Assembly: GCA_023429265.1 (NCBI GenBank)
Contig: JAEYVS010000073.1
Coordinates: 1-32,372, forward strand
Length of the DNA: 32,372 nt
Reading direction: 5' to 3'
From: Bacteroidota bacterium
GTDB lineage: Bacteria > Bacteroidota > Ignavibacteria > Tepidaquicellales > Tepidaquicellaceae
The notes beneath the pieces were generated by a model. That model had not been told where the DNA came from. It worked only from the letters and a program-made list of their open reading frames with translations, and searched no databases. The position numbers and the translations under genes are program-made. Below are positions 16,169-23,723 of the stretch, piece by piece. Numbering within the stretch: position 1 is the stretch's first letter; each line of letters starts with the position of its first letter.

Positions 16169-17530
16169 TTACTTCCCTGCTTCTACCTGTTGTATCAGGT
16201 ACTGCGCCATTGCTGTAGCCTCTTTCTTTGTAAGACCCTGGTTAGGCATTGGCGGATATCCCGCGTCGACCTTTGTCGGACTGAATATGTATGCAGATAG
16301 CTGCTGAACATTACCATTGTACTTGGGAACAACCAGGTTATACGGCGGACCGACCAGCTTCTCATCAAATTTATGACAGGCTATGCACTTGGTATTATAT
16401 ATCTCTTCAGCGTTTACATCACTTGTTGTAACCACCGCTGAAAGCTTTTTCTGATCCTCTGCGTCAGCCTCTGCCGTTATCTTTACTATGTGATCATCTA
16501 TGGCATTTCCGAGGACAAGCTCATCATTGATAGTGGAGAATGTCACTACAAAAAACATTAGTACGAATGCAGCCGTTGCATATTTGATGTCAGCATTTCT
16601 GATAATTGCGTACAATAAATTTCCAACCAAAAGTAGGAAAAGTATCGTCAATCCGGTGTATGTAAATACCGGGAATGAAAGCGCTTCCTGGGGAAGCATC
16701 AGAAATCTGAAGAAAAGGAATAACAATAATCCGATCACCGAAAAGAATGCAAGCGTTACACTAAATTTCGACACGAATTTCTTGTATCCCTCATCCATTC
16801 CCTTTATTCCACCTTGCCACGAAAAAAAGAAGAAAAGTATTGAAACTCCCGATATAGCAAACGATAGAGCCATGAAATAGATCAGGTTTATGGTCATCTC
16901 ACCGTGTATGAAAAACTCCATTATATTGGTTACACTCGACCAATCCTGGGGCAGATACGCCAGCGTCATTCCGCCAATAAAGAAGAATGTAGCAAGGAAT
17001 ATAAGTAAAAGTCCGTAACGTCCGCTGCTGCTGTTTGACTCCTCAAGCCTCTCTTCATATTCTCTAATATTTTCAGGCAGGTCATCCGGGGAATTCCCCT
17101 TAGACATTATGTAACCTTTGAATGAGTCGATAACGCTCTCTACCTGGAACGTAGTTTTAAACCTGTATAACAATGCAAAACCTATCGAATATAATATACA
17201 CGCAAAGAATAATACACCGGGGGTGATCACATCAGCTCCGTAAAGAAGCTGCGCGTAAACAAATGCCACTGAAAAAGCCGGTAATATTCCCAATCCAAGA
17301 CCTACTCTCCTATTAATAGTCAGCTTATCCAGCACATCCTTTGAAAATCTTAAATACATCGGATTCTTTTTCTTCTTTCCCAATAAGCTGAAGGCAAAAG
17401 ATATCACCGAGGCACCAAACACCATTCCCATAAAAGGAATAAATACCAGGAGAGAAACTATTAAAAAGAAATTTAACAGCTCCAGATGGTGCGATGATGG
17501 TGGTATGGCTATTTGTTGAAAGAAATCCAT
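16169..17530 (-). CDS. Eight-helix membrane protein with C-terminal cytochrome c domain
   Basis: I do not recognise the N-terminal family. The 453-residue product has eight predicted helices (about 19-47, 77-98, 103-124, 172-194, 212-238, 256-278, 286-310, 315-334). The charged loops 51-76 (GKKKK), 124-171 and 239-255 place those segments in the cytoplasm, so the N-terminus and C-terminal domain face the periplasm. Residues ~371-453 are a class I cytochrome c: C382-I-A-C385-H386 binds heme and M428 in YPPMPNQ is the likely sixth ligand. H14-H15 before helix 1 and H209 before helix 5 lie on the same periplasmic side and could hold another cofactor. It is the last gene of the ACIII/oxidase operon, 8 nt after ctaB. 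Confidence 0.85.
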   Translation of the reverse strand: MDFFQQIAIPPSSHHLELLNFFLIVSLLVFIPFMGMVFGASVISFAFSLLGKKKKNPMYLRFSKDVLDKLTINRRVGLGLGILPAFSVAFVYAQLLYGADVITPGVLFFACILYSIGFALLYRFKTTFQVESVIDSFKGYIMSKGNSPDDLPENIREYEERLEESNSSSGRYGLLLIFLATFFFIGGMTLAYLPQDWSSVTNIMEFFIHGEMTINLIYFMALSFAISGVSILFFFFSWQGGIKGMDEGYKKFVSKFSVTLAFFSVIGLLLFLFFRFLMLPQEALSFPVFTYTGLTILFLLLVGNLLYAIIRNADIKYATAAFVLMFFVVTFSTINDELVLGNAIDDHIVKITAEADAEDQKKLSAVVTTSDVNAEEIYNTKCIACHKFDEKLVGPPYNLVVPKYNGNVQQLSAYIFSPTKVDAGYPPMPNQGLTKKEATAMAQYLIQQVEAGK

Positions 17531-17538
17531 GCTTGATC

Positions 17539-18468
17539 CTAAATTAAGTTGATTAATTTATCCAGCGATAAAAGCGTAATGAATATTAATGTGTAAACGT
17601 TTATCCCTATGAATGAATTCGTAATGTTCTTATTGCTTAGTTCAGACTTTGTAAATTTATATGAACTTATTGCTAACACAACCGATGCCGTTAATAAAAC
17701 CGCTCCGGCTATTGTGTAATTTAATAATCCGGAAAATACATATACTCCTACAGGCACTATCGTCAGAAGAGTAGTATAAAAAACCATTCGTGCTATTTTC
17801 TCCCTGGAAAACTTCTCAGTCAGGGAAGGAAATCCTGCGCCTTCATACTGCTTACCGTACTTCATAAGTAATAACCAGAAATGAGGTATCTGCCACATAA
17901 AAAAGTAAGCTGCCACAAGGATTATCTTTTCATCCGTGAGACTGCCCCCTGCTGCTGCCCATCCGGCCACAGGTGGTAATGCACCAACCAGTGAACCTGG
18001 GATTATAGCGAGTGCAAATTTCCTTTTTAAAGGTGTGTATATGAAGTTATATGAAACATACGTTGCATATCCAATTACCAATGTAGTCAGATTTGCGCCG
18101 CTGTATAGAGCCAAGGAACCAGTAACAAATAAAGCAGCAGAGATCAATAGCGCGTTGCCGGCTGACATTCTTCCGGCGGGCAATGGTCTCCCCATTGTCC
18201 TCTCCATTAACCCGTCATACTTTCTTTCCTGGTATTGGTTTAGCGCCGCAGAACTGCACGCAAGTATGAAAATTCCAATAACGGGATAAATGAAGCCAAA
18301 TGACAATGTATCTGTCGCGAGAATATATCCCAGCGCTGTAGTAAATGCCACAAGCACAGTAATGCGGATTTTCACCAGCTCCAGCATATCAGCTATCACA
18401 CCGGAATGAGAAATGCTTCCGCTATTCTCTACAGTTGAATTATAATATTTGTTATTCGATCGAGCCAA
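17539..18468 (-). CDS. ctaB: Protoheme IX farnesyltransferase (heme O synthase)
   Basis: CtaB attaches a farnesyl group to heme b to make heme O, the precursor of heme A for the oxidase encoded next to it. The 309-residue UbiA-type membrane enzyme has N78-Q-x-x-E-x-x-x-D followed by R90-T-M-G-R-P-L-P-x-x-R100, and a second acidic/aromatic segment WQIPHFWLLLMKYGKQYE. The start is read as TTG at 18468, 5 nt after the subunit II stop, with AGGA close upstream. An ATG at Met28 (18387) is an alternative and would remove only the nonconserved N-terminal tail. No heme A synthase (ctaA) gene lies in the window, so it must be elsewhere if heme A is used. Confidence 0.93.
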   Translation of the reverse strand: MARSNNKYYNSTVENSGSISHSGVIADMLELVKIRITVLVAFTTALGYILATDTLSFGFIYPVIGIFILACSSAALNQYQERKYDGLMERTMGRPLPAGRMSAGNALLISAALFVTGSLALYSGANLTTLVIGYATYVSYNFIYTPLKRKFALAIIPGSLVGALPPVAGWAAAGGSLTDEKIILVAAYFFMWQIPHFWLLLMKYGKQYEGAGFPSLTEKFSREKIARMVFYTTLLTIVPVGVYVFSGLLNYTIAGAVLLTASVVLAISSYKFTKSELSNKNITNSFIGINVYTLIFITLLSLDKLINLI

Positions 18469-18473
18469 GTGTC

Positions 18474-19187
18474 CTATCTTGTTGTATCTTTATTCAAATT
18501 TGTGTCCTGCCCGGTAGTCTGACCTGACGTTGTATCATTTCCCGCAGGTACTTTTGTTGAGTCACCGGTAGTTCCCGTTGTGTCAGCAGGAGCATCAGGA
18601 GTATTATACCATCTCCAGAATTCTTCTTCCGGAAGTATGATCAGATCCGTAAGCATTATCGAGTGATCCAGACCGCAATATTCCGCGCAGGTAATTACCA
18701 GCGTGTCAGGCTCCAGAGCCTGGAACCATAGCCTGTTTTCCCTGCCGGGTACCGCATCTTCCTTTACCCTGTATGCCGGAGCATAAAAAGCGTGATTAAC
18801 GTCAATTGAAAATAAATTTACCCTGATATTCTTATTCGCGGGAACATACATTGTATCGCTCTTCTTGCCGTTCTCATACTCAAAATTCCATTTCCACATT
18901 TGCGCGGTCACCTTCACAGGAAGTGAGTCCTCCGGAATGTCACGCATATTTTCAAAACCCTTCCATCCGTAAAAGAATAACACAAGCACTATTATTGTAG
19001 GCACAACTGTCCAGATTATTTCCAGTGGTGTATTACCGTGAATGTCTTCTGTTTTCTTGTTCCTTTTCGAATTATACTTATACAAAAAATAGAACATCGC
19101 GATAGCTATGATCGCTAGAAAAGCGAAACACACTCCGATGATAAGGATCATCGTCTGGTCTACCTGTTCGCCTATGTTTGGTCTCAT
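18474..19187 (-). CDS. ctaC: Cytochrome c oxidase subunit II
   Basis: Subunit II takes electrons from cytochrome c through the binuclear CuA site. The 237-residue protein has two membrane helices (~13-36 and ~57-76) and a periplasmic cupredoxin domain. All CuA ligands are present: H132, C167, E169, C171, H175 and M178 (CAEYCGLDHSIM). The aromatic electron-entry patch MWKWNF is at 97-102. There is no fused cytochrome c domain, unlike caa3-type subunit II. Residues ~196-237 are a Thr/Asp/Gly/Gln-rich low-complexity tail. It overlaps the subunit IV gene by ATGA. Confidence 0.95.
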   Translation of the reverse strand: MRPNIGEQVDQTMILIIGVCFAFLAIIAIAMFYFLYKYNSKRNKKTEDIHGNTPLEIIWTVVPTIIVLVLFFYGWKGFENMRDIPEDSLPVKVTAQMWKWNFEYENGKKSDTMYVPANKNIRVNLFSIDVNHAFYAPAYRVKEDAVPGRENRLWFQALEPDTLVITCAEYCGLDHSIMLTDLIILPEEEFWRWYNTPDAPADTTGTTGDSTKVPAGNDTTSGQTTGQDTNLNKDTTR

Positions 19188-19546
19188 AATAAAGGATCCC
19201 TGTAAATTAGATCAAAGAAAGTTAAACCTATCATCGTAATAAATATTATCACACAAACAGCTATGAATACCTTGAATATCAGCGAATCGAATTTTACGTG
19301 CATGAAGTAATTCATAACAAGGGTTGTCTTTGCAGTCGCAATTACCATCGCTATCACCAGCGCAAGACCCCCAACGTTAATACCGGCTATAGTCACAGTA
19401 ATAGCTGTAAGCCCTATCAATGCAAGCCATATTAAGACATAAGTACCATAACCCGCTCCGTGCTCTACGTCGTGCCCGTGATCTGTACCTTCCTTATTCT
19501 CGTGAAGGTGACCTGTAGGTGTCTTTTCAAATTGTTTTTCGTCCAT
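19184..19546 (-). CDS. Cytochrome c oxidase subunit IV (prokaryotic type)
   Basis: Small accessory subunit of the oxidase with three predicted helices (~35-52, ~58-79 and ~86-109) after a His/Glu/Gly-rich N-terminal tail. The motif ATAKTTLVMNYFMHVKFD is typical of the prokaryotic subunit IV family. The longest frame begins at 19591, but that would overlap subunit III by 40 nt and add an unrelated hydrophobic stretch; the ATG at 19546 (120 residues, MDEKQFEK) leaves a 5-nt gap and is preferred. The stop overlaps the start of subunit II. Confidence 0.88.
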   Translation of the reverse strand: MDEKQFEKTPTGHLHENKEGTDHGHDVEHGAGYGTYVLIWLALIGLTAITVTIAGINVGGLALVIAMVIATAKTTLVMNYFMHVKFDSLIFKVFIAVCVIIFITMIGLTFFDLIYRDPLL

Positions 19547-19551
19547 ATCGG

Positions 19552-20205
19552 TTAGTGTATTAGATAGAATAATGGGAACAAGAATATCCATATTACGTCG
19601 ACAATATGCCAGTAAAGTCCTGAATTCTCAAGTTTTTGAAAATTATCGTGAGTAAGATACTTCTTATGGATGAAATACATTATTACCCCGATGAATGTCA
19701 TTCCGATGATAACGTGAAGTCCGTGAAGTCCTGTCATTACATAATAAAGTCCAAAGAATACTGTCTCACCTTTGGACATTTCCTCCAGCGCAGCACCTCC
19801 CGGGTAAATCCCAAGATGTATCTTATGTGTCCATTCAAAATATTTATTGACCAAAAAGACAAGTCCGCATACCTGCGTTACCCAAAGAAAGAACATGCAA
19901 AGCTTCTCATTGTTTTTCTGAAGCGCCACTATTCCCAGCACCACCGTCAAACTGCTCGTAAGAAGTATCACAGTGTTAATTGCTCCAAGAATCGGGTCAA
20001 GCCTCAGGGCTGCCGCTATGAACTCCGCCGGGTACTCATAACGGTATCCGGCATACATAATAAACATGCCGCCGAACAAAAGCACTTCCGTAAACAGGAA
20101 AAGCCACATTCCCATCTTAGAGCCGGTATCATCGCGGTGAACGTGACCGCCGCCGTGTTCTTCAGGATGAAGATCCTGTACTATGTCTCCTTCTGGACTA
20201 TGCAT
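19552..20205 (-). CDS. ctaE: Cytochrome c oxidase subunit III
   Basis: A 217-residue five-helix bacterial subunit III, which stabilises subunit I and supports proton uptake. Key stretches are GMWLFLFTEVLLFGG near the N-terminus, YFEWTHKIHLGIYPG in the middle with GLHGLHVIIG after it, and the C-terminal YWHIVDVIWIFLFPLFYL. A His/Gly/Glu-rich cytoplasmic N-terminus (HPEEHGGGHVHRDD) could bind metal but may only be a tail. Its ATG lies inside the end of subunit I (8-nt overlap), so translation is probably coupled. Confidence 0.95.
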   Translation of the reverse strand: MHSPEGDIVQDLHPEEHGGGHVHRDDTGSKMGMWLFLFTEVLLFGGMFIMYAGYRYEYPAEFIAAALRLDPILGAINTVILLTSSLTVVLGIVALQKNNEKLCMFFLWVTQVCGLVFLVNKYFEWTHKIHLGIYPGGAALEEMSKGETVFFGLYYVMTGLHGLHVIIGMTFIGVIMYFIHKKYLTHDNFQKLENSGLYWHIVDVIWIFLFPLFYLIH

Positions 20206-21862
20206 TCGGTTTATTGTACTCCTCTTTAATTACATCATTTGGAATATTATGCTCATAAGGACCACCTGTTACTACAGGAGTATGCTTAAAATTCAATAAC
20301 GGTGGAGGTGATGGTACTGTCCACTCAAGTGTAGTCCCTCCCCATGGATTCTTACCTGCGATCGCGCCGGTATATAATCCTCGCACCAGATTTCCAAACA
20401 ATAATACCATACCTGATACCATTATCCAGGAGCCTACAGTCGCGAAAACGTGGTAATCCTGGAACTCAGGTAAATAATCATAATACCTTCTCGGCATTCC
20501 CATATATCCCATTATGAACATCGGGAAATAAAGCATGTTAAAGCCTACCACAAATATCCAGCATCCGATCTTTGCAACTCTCTCATTGTACATCCTGCCG
20601 AACATCTTTGGGAACCAGTAATGCAGTGACGCAAAGAATAAGAATCCCATTCCGCCAAACATCACGTAATGAAAGTGCGCTACCACAAAGTATGTGTCGG
20701 TTAAGTGAATATCCGTATTCAATGTTCCCAGTACAAGGCCTGTCAGACCTCCAATGGAAAACACAATTATAAAACACAATACAAAGAGCATAGGAACCCT
20801 GACTACAATCGAGCCCTTATATAGGGTTGCAACCCAGTTAAAAACCTTAACTCCCGTTGGTATCGCGACAAGGAACGTTAATAGAGAGAAAATAACTCTC
20901 GATGTATCACTGATACCGCTCGCGAACATATGGTGACCCCATACAAGATAACCAACAAAAGCAATCGCAAGTGAAGACATCGCTATCGGCACATAACCAA
21001 AAATGTTTTTCCTTGAGAATGTAGCAATGATATCCGACACCACGCCCATCGCGGGGAGTACCATAATGTAAACTGCAGGGTGAGAGTATATCCAGAATAA
21101 ATGCTGGTAAAGCAGAGGGTCACCTCCTTTATTCGGATCGAATATCCCAACACCTAAAACTCTTTCTAAGAAAATCAGCAGCAATGTAATCCCGATGATC
21201 GGGGTTGCCAGTACCTGGATCCACGAAGTGGAATACAATCCCCAGCAGAAAAGCGGCATCCTGAAAAACGTCATTCCCGGAGCCCGCATTCTGTGCATTG
21301 TTGTTATGAAATTAAGTCCTGTCAATATCGATGAAAAACCGAGCACAAATGCCGCCAGTACGGCTATGTTTACATTCGTCGTTGTTCTTATGCTGTAAGG
21401 TACATAAAATGTCCATCCTGTATCCGCTATTCCGCCACCCAGGAACAGAGATACGATTGCCATACCGCCACCAAGGATATACAAGTACCACGATAATAAA
21501 TTCAATCTCGGAAAGGCAACGTCAGCAGCGCCAATCTGAATGGGCATCATAAAGTTACCAAACACCGCCGGAATACCAGGGATAATGAACAAAAACACCA
21601 TAATTACACCGTGGAGCGTAAATATCGAGTTGTAAGTCTGCGCCTTCATTATGGTTTCGCCGGGCGTAAGCATTTCAAGCCTCATCAAAACACCAAGGCT
21701 AACCGCTACCGCAAAGAATGCCACCAGCGTAATAAGGTAAAGCAACCCTATCCGCTTGTGATCTACTGAAAGCAGCCAGGCTCCTATGCCCTTATGCTTG
21801 CCTTGATATTCATAAAACGAAACCCCTGTTTCATTCTCATTGGCTGAAATTCCATTAGCCAT
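20198..21862 (-). CDS. ctaD: Cytochrome c oxidase subunit I, A2-type heme-copper oxidase
   Basis: The catalytic subunit that reduces O2 to water at the heme-CuB site. It has 554 residues and about 12 helices. Visible ligands and motifs: low-spin heme His in FTLHGVIMVF, CuB His and the cross-linked Tyr in WIYSHPAVYIMVLP, the GHHMF pair, and AHFHYV for high-spin and low-spin heme. The YSHP sequence, with Ala in place of the usual helix VI glutamate (GHPEVY in A1 enzymes), marks the A2 class as in Rhodothermus and Thermus caa3. The K-channel lysine in PTGVKVFNW is present. AGGAAG lies 6-7 nt before the ATG, within the end of SCO (8-nt overlap). Confidence 0.97.
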   Translation of the reverse strand: MANGISANENETGVSFYEYQGKHKGIGAWLLSVDHKRIGLLYLITLVAFFAVAVSLGVLMRLEMLTPGETIMKAQTYNSIFTLHGVIMVFLFIIPGIPAVFGNFMMPIQIGAADVAFPRLNLLSWYLYILGGGMAIVSLFLGGGIADTGWTFYVPYSIRTTTNVNIAVLAAFVLGFSSILTGLNFITTMHRMRAPGMTFFRMPLFCWGLYSTSWIQVLATPIIGITLLLIFLERVLGVGIFDPNKGGDPLLYQHLFWIYSHPAVYIMVLPAMGVVSDIIATFSRKNIFGYVPIAMSSLAIAFVGYLVWGHHMFASGISDTSRVIFSLLTFLVAIPTGVKVFNWVATLYKGSIVVRVPMLFVLCFIIVFSIGGLTGLVLGTLNTDIHLTDTYFVVAHFHYVMFGGMGFLFFASLHYWFPKMFGRMYNERVAKIGCWIFVVGFNMLYFPMFIMGYMGMPRRYYDYLPEFQDYHVFATVGSWIMVSGMVLLFGNLVRGLYTGAIAGKNPWGGTTLEWTVPSPPPLLNFKHTPVVTGGPYEHNIPNDVIKEEYNKPNA

Positions 21863-22724
21863 TTTGTTCTTCCTTATTTATTTCTTCTGACTTCTTTTTT
21901 CTCTTCACTAAAAAAACCACTGCGAAAATTCCTAATAAAAAAATTACTATGCTTCCTGATACCCTCGTCACATTCAGAGTATAGCTTCTTCCCTCAGGGT
22001 CGTAGCTGTAGCATATCTGCATTACTTTTGCTATCGTCGCTCCGATCCTTCCCTCTGAAGCCTCAAGCACAGCCATCTTAAAATCAAACACGTTATAATC
22101 GGTTCCGAATAAATATCTTACTATCTTACCCTCAGGTGATACCATTGTCAGGGCTGCGCCGTGCAGAAAATCTTTTCCTTCCTGCTTATAGTTCCATCCG
22201 ATGGCATCAGTGATCCTTCTTGAGTTTATGCTGTCAGCTGTCAAAAAACGCCAGTCATTAAAATCCATCGGGCGTGTTATGGATGCCAGGTAATTCTTTT
22301 TTTTCTCCGACGCCAGGTGATAATCCTCAGTATGGTCCATGCTTATGGTTATCACGTTAAATTCTTCGCCGGGTTCCAGGTCTACCTTATCTACTACATC
22401 CACCAGTCCGGTTAATAGCGGACTGCACAATCCCGGACACCTGTAATATACGATCGATATAACTGTTGGCTTTCCGTCAACCATTTCACCCAGTGTTACT
22501 CCTTTGCCGTATTCATCATAAAAGACCATGTCCATTGAAATAGTCTCTCCAAGCTTCTCGTCGATTCCCACCTCTTGAGGAGTTGGGGGAGTTTCCTGAG
22601 CATATGACGTAGCTATGAATAAGAACAAAAATAAATTTAATACAGCTAAAAATCCGATCGTCCGGTTAGTTTTGATTACCGGTTGTATCTTGAGATCCGT
22701 TTTGTGTTTCGTTTTGATTTTCAT
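21855..22724 (-). CDS. SCO1/SenC copper chaperone
   Basis: SCO proteins deliver copper to the CuA site of subunit II. In the 289-residue form used here, an N-terminal hydrophobic segment (~20-41, ending TSYAQ) exports the thioredoxin-like domain. The copper ligands are C96 and C100 in CPGLCSP and H188 in FLHGAALTM. An extra C-terminal helix (~255-275, VSGSIVIFLLGIFAVVFLV) with a lysine-rich end anchors it to the membrane. The start is placed at ATG 22724 because AGGGG lies 6 nt upstream; a 22739 start would add five residues. Either way its first 59-74 nt overlap the preceding cytochrome c gene in another frame. Confidence 0.92.
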   Translation of the reverse strand: MKIKTKHKTDLKIQPVIKTNRTIGFLAVLNLFLFLFIATSYAQETPPTPQEVGIDEKLGETISMDMVFYDEYGKGVTLGEMVDGKPTVISIVYYRCPGLCSPLLTGLVDVVDKVDLEPGEEFNVITISMDHTEDYHLASEKKKNYLASITRPMDFNDWRFLTADSINSRRITDAIGWNYKQEGKDFLHGAALTMVSPEGKIVRYLFGTDYNVFDFKMAVLEASEGRIGATIAKVMQICYSYDPEGRSYTLNVTRVSGSIVIFLLGIFAVVFLVKRKKKSEEINKEEQNG

Positions 22725-23703
22725 TGCTTGCCCCTGCATCTACATTAATATTAATTACACTCCTTAGATATCCGTATAATGATGACCATTCTTCAGCAGT
22801 CAGATCATCTACTCTTCCTTTAAAACCCTTCTGTATCGGGTTTGTGGATACAAAACTTATGAATGAGCTTTCATTCTCTGCCCAACTGTTATCCGCAACC
22901 ATAGAGATAATAGTTCTTTCCAGGTCTGTACTCACACTCTTTAATAACATTGCTCCCGGAGAATTATCTCCCTGTACTTTGCTCAAAGCATTACTGATTT
23001 GCTCGGCGGTGGGCTTATATTCTTCAAGCATTTTTTGAATTGCCAGTCCAACCGGTATTTGGTTAGGCTCCTTCTGACCCTCTGATAACTTATACACATT
23101 CTCCATATTTTGCAGATCTGCATTAGTTACCGGCGGAAACTGTGCGCTGAATGTCCTCATATAAGAGATTAATGCGAGTCTCTGTTCCGGTGGGAGGTTT
23201 GCAAATGCTGCCATCCCCGTATTTGGAATACCTTCCTGTAATGTCTTATACATTCCTTCTATGGTTGGTCCGTTCTTCCAGCCTTCCATATTCGTAAAAT
23301 TCCTTGGAGGAGGATTGAGGCTTGCGCCTGCAGGACCTTTACCGTCCCCTGTTTCACCGTGACAGCTTGCGCAATTTGATGCATACAGCTGTTTTCCGGT
23401 TTCGATTACGTCAGGACCGGGATTCTCGTATTTGAAAACATCTACCGGAGGTGATATGGATCCTTTCTTTACCTGGAGGTCTCCCATAGTAATCACTGCG
23501 CCTGTGTCTGAAACCGTAAAGGGAACCAGCTTATTTGATGTCATATAACCCAGCTTACTGAGGTACATTGTGCCCGCGCTGACTATGATCAAAAGAATTA
23601 CTACATATACAGCTGCATAGATCCAGGTAAATCCCAGCCTCTCCTTTTTGGAAGGGATGACTTCTTGACTCTGTTCTATGTTATAATCTCTTATATTATC
23701 CAT
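22666..23703 (-). CDS. Membrane-anchored monoheme cytochrome c
   Basis: A 345-residue protein with a cytoplasmic N-terminus, one membrane helix (~28-49) and a periplasmic class I cytochrome c domain. C111-A-S-C114-H115 attaches heme c, and M164 in PNTGMAAF is the likely axial ligand. Residues ~185-320 are a helical region without known motif, and the C-terminus (~324-345) is rich in Asn/Gln/Thr/Gly. It follows actF by 20 nt and precedes SCO. Since ActE already has a heme domain, this looks like an additional cytochrome, perhaps the carrier between ACIII and subunit II, which lacks its own cytochrome domain. That role is an inference. Confidence 0.85.
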   Translation of the reverse strand: MDNIRDYNIEQSQEVIPSKKERLGFTWIYAAVYVVILLIIVSAGTMYLSKLGYMTSNKLVPFTVSDTGAVITMGDLQVKKGSISPPVDVFKYENPGPDVIETGKQLYASNCASCHGETGDGKGPAGASLNPPPRNFTNMEGWKNGPTIEGMYKTLQEGIPNTGMAAFANLPPEQRLALISYMRTFSAQFPPVTNADLQNMENVYKLSEGQKEPNQIPVGLAIQKMLEEYKPTAEQISNALSKVQGDNSPGAMLLKSVSTDLERTIISMVADNSWAENESSFISFVSTNPIQKGFKGRVDDLTAEEWSSLYGYLRSVININVDAGASNENQNETQNGSQDTTGNQN

Positions 23704-23723
23704 TTAAATCGGATACCGGTTTT

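Noticed and set aside
15825..16307. 160-aa open frame on the plus strand across DUF302 and the cytochrome gene end
   Set aside because: It crosses the strong terminator hairpin and two minus-strand genes, and has no recognisable start signal.
19547..19591. Upstream start of oxidase subunit IV at 19591
   Set aside because: It would overlap subunit III by 40 nt and add a hydrophobic stretch not typical of the family; ATG 19546 leaves a 5-nt gap.
19636..20229. 197-aa open frame on the plus strand opposite subunit III
   Set aside because: It lies wholly antisense to the well-conserved subunit III gene, has no ribosome site and the translation shows no domain-like sequence.
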